This document shows, piece by piece, positions 38,401 through 52,300 of a stretch of 64,000 nucleotides of DNA. The stretch covers positions 62,001 to 126,000 of the forward strand of contig JACDOX010000289.1 of the NCBI GenBank assembly GCA_014549065.1, read 5' to 3'. The stretch's first letter is position 1; the number at the start of each line of letters is the position of its first letter. The stretch comes from Cardinalis cardinalis (taxonomy: Eukaryota; Chordata; Aves; Passeriformes; Cardinalidae). Position numbers and translations under genes: made by a program. The notes under the pieces are model-generated. The model was not told the DNA's origin and did not search any database. It saw nothing but the letters and a program-made list of their open reading frames with translations.

Positions 38401-41400
38401 AAATTTTCTTATTAATTTCAGTTAAAAAGGCATGGTAGTGAAAATTAAAGCAATGAGTCAGTTAAAAAGAGAATATCAATTTTAATACTGGAGTCACTTT
38501 TAATTACTGAGTTTCACCTTTGAGTGAGTTTTAGGTCTAAGAATTTTAGTGTGCCTTATTTTAACAGTTTACACTTAAATTTGTAATCCTTAGCATGTTG
38601 ATTTTATTGCGTTGTCAAGTTCATATGGAAATAGCTCGTATTGAAGAAGATGGGGATAGACTAGAGGCTGCTTTGGAACATTTGCAAAAAGCTATGCACC
38701 TGAACAACAGTGGGCAGTATCAAGAACATCTGAGACTGAGTTTTAACCGCCTTCGTTTGAGTGCTATGCTGTACGAGTCACCTGAGCATCTAGAGGATCA
38801 GGCGGTAATGCTGATTGAACAGGTAAGCGTGGAGAACAAAGTCTGTAGCTGGAATAGGCTTGCTTATTAAATTACAGCAGAGGAGAGACAGCTATTTAGT
38901 CGAACTGCATGTTAGTAGAGCCAGCATCAGTTTTTTTTCAGCAAACTGTCTTTGCTTTGTTGCCTTGACGTGGTTGTGCTGCTTCACAGTCTGAAGATCA
39001 TAGTAAAGGATTTTTTTCCCCATTCTTTCAAAGCTTATTTCTTAGGAAAGGCAGGGAGCTGTTAATTAGCAGAAATATCAGCAAAAAAAGAATAACAGTT
39101 GTCAATAATTAGGATTTCATTGCATGAAACAGTTTTATTTAATGAGACGCACAGTGTCCAAATTGCTAAACATCCTTGCTGGCTATGAGATAAATCAATA
39201 TCATNTGGCTCTCACAAATGCCACTAAATAATATACTCTACAGTCACAATATGGGCACTGTCAAGAGTGACTGCATCTAATTCTGTTGTACTGCCTTAGC
39301 ACCTGAACAAAAATCATACTGGCAACTGATTGTTTTCCTGGTTCAAATGCTTTTCCATACAAGCTTACTCAGTTTAAATGTTGCTTCAAAAAACCCATGC
39401 CTCCTCTGACTTTAGTTAGTTCTTAGCAGACCTGGATCTTTTTCTATTTTATAGCAATTCCTATCCACTGCACACTGGATATGTTACTGTTGATTGTGAA
39501 TAAATTCTGTTCTTTGTTTGGAAAGGTATAACATAATGTCGGGTTATATACTGAGGAATATACTGTAAAGATTCATGAGAAGCAGAAACGACACTTCGTA
39601 TTAAATTATGTGTGNTGTAACCGTGAATATCAACAGAAGTTCCACAGTCACTTTCAATGACAATCATGCTGTAGAATGTGTAAGATACCTAAAGATACAC
39701 AAGTCTATGGGTATTTTTTTGGTAGTTGCAGGTTATATGATGTATATTCTGTTATGTTTAGTAAATAAGATCTAGTTGGAATATAAAATGAGCCTTATGA
39801 CAATGAGTTCTTTTCTTTATGCAGGCTAAAAGGGGAAAACCAAAGGATAATATGAGGAAAAAGAGATCACTTCTGGTAAATGCAGGTCTTGCATTAGCTC
39901 CTGACACATTTCAAATAGTCCTTGACAGTGAAAACGAAGCTAAAGGTAAAGTATGTGCATGTGACTAAAAGTTACTTACTTTGCTTTGCACACTTTTAAA
40001 GGCTGGACATTGCGTCTGGTGGCAACATATAGGGAATATTACAATACAGATGAAGTGATAGTTCTGCTGAATTCTGTGGCAGACTTCCTATTATTTTNAT
40101 TAGGGATAAAAAAGTTGTATGGTGATACTGGAAAAGGTGTTGATTTCCCCTCCAAATTCCTCTGAATCCTACTGTTGTGCTGTCGTGTGCTGTAAGTAGT
40201 TCTATTNTCACTAAGTACAATTCCTGAATGTTTTTAACCAAGATCATTTTTAAATGGTGTTTTCAGAAATTTCACGCAATAATACCCAGTGTTAATTACA
40301 CCAGGTATTCTTTCTATATTGTAGTTGTTTTTCTCTTCTAAAATCTTGCCTTTGAGAGCTCTAGTTTTGCACAGAGATTTAGGTGTGAATTCATTATTTA
40401 CTTTCTAGAACATGCAACATAAATGGACACATTCCTTATGCCCCAAACAGAAAAACAAAATCAGTTTGTGATTTTACAGCTTCTGGTTGAGGAAAAGTGG
40501 ACAGGAAACACACTTTCCAGATTGCTTAAACTGTTTTGTACTATCTTGGCAATGAATCAAGTGTGTGTATGTGACTAATTTTACTAACTTTGAGTAAAAC
40601 CAGTGTACTCCTGCAGTAGAGATTATGCTGGAGGAAGGGAATGCTACAGAAAGAGTCCTGTTGCTTCCAGAGCAGCCTGTGTGTGCTGTGGAACACCATG
40701 CTGTCTGTTCAGCCAGGTCACAAAGTTCACCTTTCATATCCCCATTTCAGACTTGATCAACTAATCACTTAGAAGCCAGAGTCATATTTACAGATCAACC
40801 ATTCGACTCTGTGCAGTCCTTTTAAGAATGTGAAAACTATACTGCTGGAAAACATTTTCATAGATTATTTAAAGTGATAAAATTTATCGTATTTTGTGAA
40901 ATGAAGAGAATTAAAATCGTGGACATCTCCTTGCTGTCAAATTTTAACTTGACAACTGTACAATTACTTTTGAGATTCCTCTGAGAATAAATCTGAGCAC
41001 ACATTAGCCTTCCAGGCTGAATCTTTAAAATGAGTGAGATTATTACAACATTGAAGCTGTTACAAGACTTCTTTTGACATAATATTTGTATTATTTTGTT
41101 CTGAAAAATATCAGTTGTTTCTTAGGCTGTCATCCAAGCAGTGAGTTTTTGCTTTTTCTATGACTTAAGTTGCCACAAGCTTATACATGTGCATTGAAGG
41201 AATAAGAAAATACATATGCAAATTTATTATATTAAATGTACATAGGACAGAACATCAGATTTATATGGTTACTTTTTCTTTTCACTTGCATGAAAAAACT
41301 TTCTGTTTTCAGAATGAGTGTGTACTTTACACACGTGGTTCACTTGCTCTTGAATGAACTTAACTAAAGCACTACATATCCTGTCAGAAAAGTGGTCTAT

Positions 41401-44400
41401 TGGAAATATTTGGACACTAAACAAGCATAGATCAGTTTTGGATGGGACAACTGTTTTTCAAGATACAGGAAAAAACCAAAATAGATGTTGGTAGAATACA
41501 TGATTTTATGTTGGTTGGTTGGTTGGTTGGTTGGTTGGTTGGTTGGTTTGGGGAAAGCTTGAAGAAATGAGAAAAGGGATGGATTTTGAGTGTTTCAGCA
41601 AGGAATTATGGATCTAATTCCTTGCCATTCTTGTGGATTTTAAAATTTCTAATCTACCATTTTTATTTCTTCACCAAGTTTTTTCAGGTAAAAGTAATAG
41701 TCAAATAAGCTACCTCTGTGCAAAAGCCCAACATCATACTAGAAGTGTGAAGAAAGTTGACGAACATTTGAAACACTTAAAAAATGGAAATTGCAGAGAA
41801 AGGTAATTGCTACAGACCAGAAGTGTCTCTTTCATCTTTTGTAGAAGTCTTTAAGAGGAAAGGTTCTGTCTATGAGGTTTTTAGTGGATGGTACCTTGTA
41901 AGAGGTTCAATATTTCAGCCTCTGGCAACATATTGAAGCATGTGTATAATTTTGTGTTCAGAAAGCTCTGTTATATTTCCATGCTATGCAGAATTTTATT
42001 CTTTCCCTATTTCTAATCTTCTCTCTCACATGCACGCTTAAACTCACCTGTTCTATTGATATGAGCCCAACATACAGAGGGATGTGTGGATTAAGGCTTG
42101 TACTTGGTGAAGAATTGATACTTGCAAGTGTCTTTTTAAGTCCTTGTACCGAAGAAGCACATCATGTACTACAACTTTTTTGGTAAAAAACCTAAGTAGT
42201 TCATTCTGAGAGTTAGAAAGATTAATCTGTAGAGAAATGACAGGTTTCATTTTTCTATTTATATATCATTTTGTCATTCTTTAGTTAAAAGGATATGTCT
42301 ACCTTTTTGCTGCACTAAAAATTCCTGTGCTGAAATTTAAAGGCAGTTGTTTTTTAAAAGATTCTAAATCCAAACTAGTTTTCAAGACTTATTTTTAAAT
42401 TCTCAACATTAGTTTGAAATATTAAGTTTACTTTATGAGATAGAAAATGGGGGTTGTCACACGTGTTTTGAAACTTTAGTAGAATTACCATCCAAGAGAA
42501 GAATTTTGTCTCTTGGTATGCTGAAGAGGTTGTTTTTAATAGATAAAGTAATAGTGTTATCTTTGCTACTGACAAGAAGTCTTCCATTTATAAATTTTGA
42601 TTAGATGTAATTTTTTTCCTGATGGCCATCATTATTGACAAGATTATTTTTGTCAGTCCTGAACTGTGGAACCTAATCCTGTTTATTAACTAATTTTATT
42701 TATGCTTTTTCTTTGGTAGAATTATACTTTGGGCAGATTTGGCAAAAGTTGCATGTAAACAGGAAGTGTGGGATGTCTGTCGTGCAGCATGTAGATTTTG
42801 CCTCTTGTATGATGATATTTTGTTTAGGGAGGCAATGAAGCATAAACAAAGTAAGTGACAAATCATTTTCAATCTTGTAAGGAACTTTTAAATTGTTTAT
42901 TTAAGTTACTAAAAGGAGACAGACANTATTATTTTATTTCCTCCCATTCCCAAAGTTCCCTGAGTTTCTTTTCTGGCACTGCATGTTGGCATGCATGTTG
43001 AACTTCCAAATCTAGAAATCAGTCATTACGTTTTTTTGTAGAAGCCGTACTCTGCTGTCAGAAGTGTTTCCCCAGTGCTGTAGAGAAGCACTTCTATGAA
43101 ATACATCTGCTTGTCTTAAGAACACAGGCAAATTCCCTCATGGTCATCTAGGTCCATATCATTCATGTCTGATGGAGCTGAAGAAAAATGGGGTTTAAGT
43201 CACTTTGTATGAGGCTCACATGTTAACATTTTTTACCCTTTAATCCCCTATTAGTGAGTGGTTCCTCTGAGGTATCCAACATTGTACCTTGTTCCTTGAG
43301 GGTCTGTTGGAAACCTAGTGCACATTAAGAGTTTTTAACTTGGGGCAAAGCACTTTCAGATCACTCTCTGCTTACTGGCTTTTAAAGTTGTCAGGGAATT
43401 TGTAAAACTCATATTTAAGAATAGATGAAATGTTTTTTCTTTTCACTAGCCAAAGTTAATCAAACCTATTCCATATTTTTTCCAAAGTCCACTTAAAATA
43501 GCACATCAATTTACTGGTTTTCTTTCACAAGTTTTGCATCTTCAGGCTAGCCATGTTTAGTCTTTTGTCTGCTTTCCAAACAAAATAAGGGAAAAATAAA
43601 TACACTTACTGGAAACTGAAGGCAACCATGCACCAAAAGCATCATGAATAGAAACTGGTAGAATTACAAACTTTGTGTTTTTATTAAAACAATCTTAGTC
43701 CTTTCTCTTCATTATTAAACTAAATTCCTCTTTACCAATGTGTGCATTACCAGAAAGTCAACCCAGTCCATGATTCAAATGCAAAAAGACTTTAGCCTCT
43801 GCATAATCCAGTTCTATGACCCACTTCCATTTATGCAATAAAATTGAACTAGAGGCCATGGAGTCTATTCATCTATTCACAGTGAAATTTCAGTATGCAT
43901 ACTATGACTGGAGCAAGTTACGCAAGTTACTTGCTGCAAATATTGAAGATTATAAATAAATTGAAATGCAGCAAAATCACAGGTAACAAATGCCTCAGCG
44001 CTGCTTGAGAACAGGTTTTGAGTGCAGTAAATGGCAATAATGTAAAAGTTAGTTACTTGAAATAATTAAAAATCTTTTCTTGCTAACTATTCCTTGTGAA
44101 TTTAAGAATATGTAGGGATTTGTAAATTTTAAAATGAAGACGATGATTTGCATGGAAATAATAATGGATTTATTTATTTTTAGCACAGAAGAATAAAGCT
44201 AATGCAGCTGTGATGATGGACGGTCAAGGTGGCAGCTCATCAGGAAAATCATTGCTGCCTTCTAAATCCTTTTCTTTTGAAGCAGATTTACTCAGAATAC
44301 TGGCAGAAATAAGATTTATTAATGCAGAGGTAAATAAATTGCATAACTGTCATTCATATTTGTTTAGTTTTGTTTTATATACAAATCTTGAAGCACCAGA

Positions 44401-47400
44401 ATTTTGAGTTTAGTTATTTTCAGTCTCCATAGGAAGTAAAGGAAGAAGTGGTTTCATGAAGCAACCTTTTCAAAATAATGTGTGAAAGTAACTGTAGCTA
44501 TAGTTTTACTGCAGGTAGTGATAACACTTCTTTACAAGAGATTCTACTGTAAATTCTTGACATCTGACATTACATGTCTGGATCCATGAAGTTCCAGCAT
44601 AATTGAAAAACTTACATATNTGTAAATTATGGGTTTTTCTCCATGTAATTATTTAGTAAAATTAGCTGTAGACAATTTTAAGCTTATGAAGTACTGAGCA
44701 TTGTATTTCATATACTTGTACATGCCTGTACAGTATTTGAAAAAACATTTTGTTTTTTTTTTTTAATTTTTGAAGAGGTAACAGCACTAATAAGAAGAAA
44801 TAATCTGTTTTTACAATGATAGCCTGGGTAGACAATTTATTTCTCTGTGTCTTTTCAGGCAACTGTTCATTTATTAAGATTGCAGGGAGTCAAACTGAAT
44901 GATCATGCTGTACCTCCAGAAGCTACGTACCAGTGTCGTCCAGGACGTGTTTCATATCTTCCTGACAGTGATCCAGAATGGAAAACATACAGGTACTTTT
45001 TTGTAATACACATCAAGACCAAGGAACGCTTAACAGATCATTATTATNAGACACTGCTGATAACTGCAAAAACTGTTTCTCCTTAGTAAAATTGTCACCA
45101 GATTCTTCATTTTTGTGGGTAGTCATGGGAAACGGGAAAAAGATCTAAAAAATAGTTTGAGATATTTTTCTTANGTTTCCTTTCATTCTGGAGTGTGGAT
45201 TTTATTTTTCATTTAACATTTATTTCTCTGAAACTAGAAGCTAGTGTTCCAAGCTGAAAAATAATTGTTGTACATTGACACTTAGATAATTAAATTCTGT
45301 ATTTAAAAATATGTTTTCTCAAATCAAAAAGCGCTTTTTGTCTTGCTTTATAGCTCCTATACATATAAGGATTTCATAGTACTGAATGCATACGATGAAT
45401 TATTCCAGTTTTCAAACCTAGTGTGCTCCATCCAATCAACTGAAATGAATTTGGGAGAGTAGAATATAGCAAGCACTGTTTTTTACTAGTCTGACATGAT
45501 TATTTCTTGTGAAGGAGAAGGAGGAGAGAGATTTCTGAAGATGATGCTTAGACTCTCTGCTGTTCACATTCATAGTAATACCAGCCTTATTGTTACAGTG
45601 GTCATGTCCTGAGAGATCAGGATGGCAGAGTTGTGTCCCTAGGTCTGTTCATGAAATCTGAAAATNAAATAAAGTTTCTCACACTCTCTGCTTGCAAATT
45701 GTTCAGTAGAATGGGAAAAATTATAAACTGATCAGAGCCAAGGGGCAAAGAAGATGAGAACTCTGTTCCAAAATTTACTACTAGCTATTTTTGAGTTTAC
45801 CTAATTAGATTAAAAACCCATAGGAAAAAAAGGACTTTGGTCTGGTACTGTGTCCTGTACCACTGTTGACATAGTAATACCCATTGTCAGTTTGTGCTTT
45901 TAACTTTATGACTTTGGAACCATGGCAATTCTGTATCATCATTCAAGACTGTATTTTTAGAATTGTTTTTTCAAAGTAATAGTACATTTTGATAATTAAG
46001 AAAGAAAATAATTTATTGAAAGAAAGTTATTGCACAGACTGTGAAGAAAATGTTATTCTGTTTAAAAATGTTACAGCATTTCAAAGCACCTGGAAATGTC
46101 TTTGAGTGCAACAACACATGCAGTTTTGAGTAAAAAAGANGTGTCCTTAACTCTCAGATGGCATGCCTCACTCATATCTATGTTCAAGTAGAGCCTTGAC
46201 ATGGTTATTTGATTTCTAGCACTGATGGGTGGATTCACACACGCATTTAAAAAACCCAAACATGTGGGTGAAACCTGAACCATAGATACTGTTTTTTAAG
46301 CTAATAGCATTTCAATGTCAGAGACTACTCATTTTATGTTGATGCTACTTCCTTTTCTGAACCATCTTCTCATTGAAGTAAAATGTAAGTCAGTGGATGA
46401 GAACTTAATAAATGCAACTGAAAATTGATTAAGTTTTTGTTCTTGTTGTTGGTAGTACTGCATATTTAACCTTATGATAGAATTCCTTCTAGTGTTGAAG
46501 CTTTGGAATAACAGCTTCTTTATACTAATTTTATAGTTTATGGATAGACAGCTTATCTCAGTATGCTATGGAAAACTTCCAACGTGCAGCTGAAATAGGA
46601 GAAGAATTGAATGAAGCCTGGATTGTTCACAATGCTGTGGTGTATATCTTAAATTATAACAGACATGTGATTTCTTCAGGAAGACAGAGGGACATTATTG
46701 AGTATCTGCAGACTCTTCTTGGAGCCATCAAGACTGTCAGGCATGACGGGTAAATTGACATGCTTGGATATGAACATACCCTTTTTTCTAAAACACAGAA
46801 AATATTATTGCAAATATTGAAAGTCACTTTGTGCTGTGAAATATTTATTGCTGGCTTTCCTTGGCAGTGAAGGAGTCTTGGTATATATAAAGCAGCTCAG
46901 GAGATAAATTGTGAAAATTAAGTGTTAATCCTTTCTGTTTGTTCTTTGTTCTTTGTTACCATATGCTGTAAGCCATGCTAACTTTAGACCAATAAATATT
47001 ACTGTCTCTTCAGTGTGGAATAGCAACATGTGCATGCTAAATAGCATTTTGTTAAGTTAGTCAGTAAATTGGGAAAATTCTGTGAGGCTCTGAATTTGCA
47101 CAACNGCTCAAAATGCATTTGCCTGCTGTCAGTTCTCTGATCTTGAATTATTTTGTAAAGATAGTTCATTGCATTCTAACCNGTGTAGGCAGATTACTAC
47201 TGGTTGTGAAATACGAGAAAATAGAAAACAGAAGAAATAAAGGGAANGTGCTCATTAGTAGACCATGAAAATGGGAACATGGATTCCACAGTGGTTTAGA
47301 GAAATCCTGTTCTGCAGCAAATGCAATGGGAGAATGATCAACCGTTGTGGAGTAGATACTCTAGTCAAAATCTGACTATAGGGCAAATTCCTAGATATTT

Positions 47401-49349
47401 TGGAACTTCGTTGGGAGTGACCTCACCACTAGGTAGAGTAACAACCAGCAGCAAAGAAGTCTCTTTTAACAGCACTGGAGAATAAAATTAAAATTTCTGT
47501 TTGTGCAGAGATGAAGACTGGTAATACCTGCTTATTTATTTTGATACCTACACCAACATGTACTAGCAATAATCTCTTAGATATAATTGGGTTCATGCTT
47601 TCTGAAAAAAACNCCCGAAACACCAAAACCCAAAAACCCCAAAAATTTCAGCTTGGCAATGGATTGGCATGATAACCAAAAAGAATGTGAAGGGCTTGGT
47701 TTAGGATACTTTTTTAGAAAATAGTTGTTCTTTTCATATGAAAAAAAATTGATGTTAACTGAAAATTGATTCTGGGTTTTGTAGTTTAAATCATTAAACT
47801 GCTTTACCAANAGGCAGATTTTTTTTGGGTAATATCCATAATTTTGCTTTCTATGAAAAAAATAGATTTTCAAGTAATGCTCACTTCTTGAAATCAATAA
47901 CTTTATTCCTGCCTTTTTATTTTGATCTGATGCAGTATGCACTTCTGATTTTTGTTTTCTTCTACAGAAATACTGAAATTTTACTGATGTTATGTAATGC
48001 TTTGGCTCGAGGCCTAATTATTTCTTGGATTCCTAAGCCAAAACCTGCTGAGAAGANAGAGGATCCAGCAGTAGAGAGTAGCAGAAAAGCTGCAGCAAAG
48101 AAACAGGAAAAAGAAAATATCATTCCGTCTTTTTCAGTAGATCCTGGTGGATTTCCTGACATCAAAGCTGCCTTAGAGGTGCAAACCCCTGATTTTTTGT
48201 AGTCCCTTTTATTCTGCTGTCATATATTACAGCAGAATGAATTCCTATAAATTCAAGAGTAGAAGTTTTTTTTTTAAAAAAAAGCTACCTTCTTTTACAG
48301 TTTCTGTCACCACGAATCCTCCCCAAATGCACATTGGAGCTCCTTACCAACTTGGGGCTGAGGACTGTAACTTCTGTTTGCCTTGGGTTGGCTTAAAGCA
48401 GCTGTTGTTCGGCCTAGAGATGCATGTGCAATAATCTAAAAATAACTAATGGATGGCATGTTCCATATAAGAAACATACAAGAAACTTTCCACATTCTCC
48501 TGTATTTCACTTTTTTTTTCTCTTCTTGATGTTTAGATTTGTGAATTTGCCCTAAATGCAATGACTGGGGCCAAACCTAATGAAAAAGTCTCTATTGCTG
48601 CACAACAACAGATCATTGCTACCTGGGTGAAAGCAAAGCAGTTAAACCAGCAGCAGATCAGACATCAGCTTGGGACTCGGGGGGAGGTATGATTTCCCTT
48701 AAATCCTGCATAATGTTGACACTTCGCAAAGAGAAGTTAAATTCATAAATTCGTTTAATAATGACTGAAATTTTCAAGGTANGTTTTCTTCTGTATGTTT
48801 GAACGTCATGTAGAAATAAATTTTGTCTGCAGCTCCTTACAGAACGCAGCAAATTTTTGACATTGGGTATAGCAGTGAGTCTACATTTCTTAACTCTTCC
48901 TTATGATGTTAGCTGCCATGGTGATGTTTGTCATATGATGATTGTTGAGCAAAATTGATTTTGAATTCACAAATGTAAAATAATAAAATGTCTGCATTAA
49001 AAGTGTTAAGAAAAATCAGCTATATCAATGTCAACATTTACTATGNCCTCTTTGTATATATACATTATAGACCTAGTAAGCTGCAAAGAAATATTTAATT
49101 CTTATATTTTTATTTTATAGTGTCTTTAAAACTGGAAACTCTCAGTAGCATATAAAATTTGCCTTCATTGTATTGTTGATGTGGGCTTTTAGTGTTGAAA
49201 CTAGTAGTTCAGAGTTCACAGTGTTAATTAAAAATAAATAAATACAAAAAACCAAGGATTTTAAGGACACAGTACAGAGCAGGAATTGCTTAGAGCAAAC
49301 TGAGGTTTTCAAACATATTATTATTATTATTATTGTTGTTATTATTATT

Positions 49350-49385
<36 letters not shown>

Positions 49386-52300
49386 TCAATTAATGTCATT
49401 AATATTATTAACTTGCAAAAAAATCTCTGAGTGTGAATTTTTTATTTCTGCTTAGAATAATGATGAAGTGCAAAATCCTCTGGCGAGGATTCTTGTTGGT
49501 CTGGAAATGTATTCATGTAATGGCTTGGGTCTCATGGATTTCACTCTTCCTAGCTTATCTCAGGTATTTATGATTTATTTTATAAGCTCTTGAGTTTTAA
49601 GAAATTGTCTACTATGAATTTGATTTAAAATTCAATTTTAAATAGAGTTTAAATTATTTTTGAATCTTTTATTGTACCATTATTTTCTTTAACCAAGAGA
49701 TTAAATATTTATGACAGGAAGGAGATTTTTGTGCCAGAATAATTTTATTTATCCAAAGATCAGATACCATTAGAATATAAATATTCAGTTTATGCTTATG
49801 TTGCTATGGCAGATTGTTTCAGTAACCATCAGATGAGCATAACGGGTTCAGGTGAATTCTGTACAGAACCATACTTCTAACCTTTCATTTTTCTTCTGGA
49901 GAAAACTTGATAGAAGCTTACAGNTGTTCAGTTTAGAAAAGCCCTCCGAGATCACGGAGTCCAGCTGTTCCCCCAGAACTGCCAAGGTCTCCAGGTGCCA
50001 CATCCACACAACTTTTTAGTTCATTCAGGGATGGGGACTCCCTCTCAGTGAAGGAATTTTCCCAGTATCCAACCTAAACCTCCCCTGGTGTGACTTGAGG
50101 CTGTTTTTTCTTGTCCTGTTGCTTGTTACCTGGGAAAAGACACTGACCCCTCCCTGACTCCANCCTCTTCAGGTAGCTTTAGGGAGGTTTGGGTTTGTAG
50201 TAGAAGCATTCAACATTTCAACAGAAAACTTCACATTAATTTTCTTTGACAGTTGCAAGGTAAACACAAATACACTTGGTTACTATTGATTGACTGTGTA
50301 AAATAAAACTAGCAGGTTGGCAGGACAACGACAAACTATTACAACTAGGAACTAGGTCCTTATGAATAGATAGGTATCTAATTCTAGTTGGTGTACAGAT
50401 TTATGTCAAATATTACGAGTTAACTTTAGCTATCCCTTCACTGACCTAGTTTTGTATAGCAGTATTGTAGTATCTTCATTTGGANCAATTCATTAACAAT
50501 TATCACTATCCTAAAAAGATGGACCTTTGACATGTACAAAAGAAACTAAATGAAAACATTTAGATCCTATAATGAAACTACATATGAAACGATCTGTAAC
50601 TATCTATATCTATATGTATGTATATATGTTTAGGTTGGAAAATACCTCTAAGATTATGGAGCCCAAGCTCTCCTGAGCTGCCACATATATAACAGCATAC
50701 ACAGCANCTACTTATTACTGGTTGTTGCAAAACTGCTTCTATGTCCCATTCTTATTTCAACTTAACTAAAATGGGCTCTGAGTTTTGAAAGTCTTATTCC
50801 ACTGGTTTTTGAAAGATGACTGAGGACATAGAACAAGTCCTGGCAGACACTTCTGGCCAGAAGGCATGGACAATTATACCTGGATTTCCACACACTATGT
50901 TAATACTTGCTACACGGTAAATGAGGCCTCTCTATTGTATATTTCGATTGTACTTGTAGCTCTTTCATTTTCTAGATGGCTTTATCATATAGTTGTTCCA
51001 TGCCCAGGTGGGTTGTAAAAAAAAGCATATAAAAGCCTTCAATTTTAACCTTTTTTTTTTAATCCTAGTTACTGGATTTGGCTTTAGAATGCAGTTGGTC
51101 AGATTCCTTAGTGGAATTGCAGACACTGACACGACTTACATATTTTGCATATGTATCACAAGACTATGAAAGAGTGATGACTTGTTCCAAAAGGATCTTG
51201 GAATCAGATGAGAATTTTGTCCTCAATAGAAATATTAAGAAATATGGCGTGTAAGTACATAGAATTTCCTATGATATGGTAATGTACTTGAACGAAGTTT
51301 TGAAGGAAGTAAAGAGGGTAAATGTTTCTGGTCACAAACAAAAATGGAAGAATCTTTTTTCCAAAAAAATTGTGCAGCTACAGAATGAAAGTAAAAGACA
51401 GTGGGAGATCCAGATTGTGGTTCTNGACCTCATTCAGATAGATGAAGCTTGCTGTCCAAGGGAGTCAGAAGCTTGAACATTTCTGTGTTTGGGTGTCTTC
51501 CAGGAGCACTGCTGCTCTGAAATGATCTCTGGAAATCATAGTATTTTGACTCTTTTATAATCTCTAAGCAGAAAATAGCTGATTCTACTTCTTTTGATGA
51601 AACAAATTGCTTTCAGTGCTCATCTGGCTGTAATACACCGAACGGCTGTGTAGTTCATGGACCAAGTTGAAGCTGGGGGTGATGAAAGATATGAGCAGTT
51701 CCTGTATTTCAGGTTCTGCTGTCAGGTAGTCTGACAGCAATAAATTGCCATCTATGCATGTGGGTACAGTAGGAATGTAACTAATTCCCCTAAAAGCCCA
51801 GTCTCTTACTTAACTGATAATTTGAACCTTGGCTTTAAAAAAAAGAAGAAAAAAAGCACATATAAATGGATCTATTGGTGGAGTCCTTTATTATAAAAAG
51901 GTGATACCCTTTGAGCCNTCTATTTTGAAAAATAATTTCCTCCAAAAGCAGAATTTAATTTTATCCACAGAGGAAAGAATCAGCTCCATTAAATAGCAGT
52001 TTTTCTGAACGTAGGAAGTCAAACTNATGAAGGATAAAATGTTTGATTGTGCAGTCATGTATTGCCAATGCTATTTCCAGAGAACAGAGGACAGTTTTTC
52101 CATGGTAAAGCACAGAGTTGTGGTCAAGGCGGTTAAAGGCTGAATTTTACCTGGTTAGCTCCTGCTGTGGGCAGGGACGCCCTCTCGTGGACACAGCCGC
52201 GGCCGCACNCGGCTCTCCAGGAGAGCTCCGCGCTGCTGCGGGGGCGGCGCTCGGTAACGGAGACGCTGAAAACTCCTGCAAATCGTATTTATTCTTTTCT

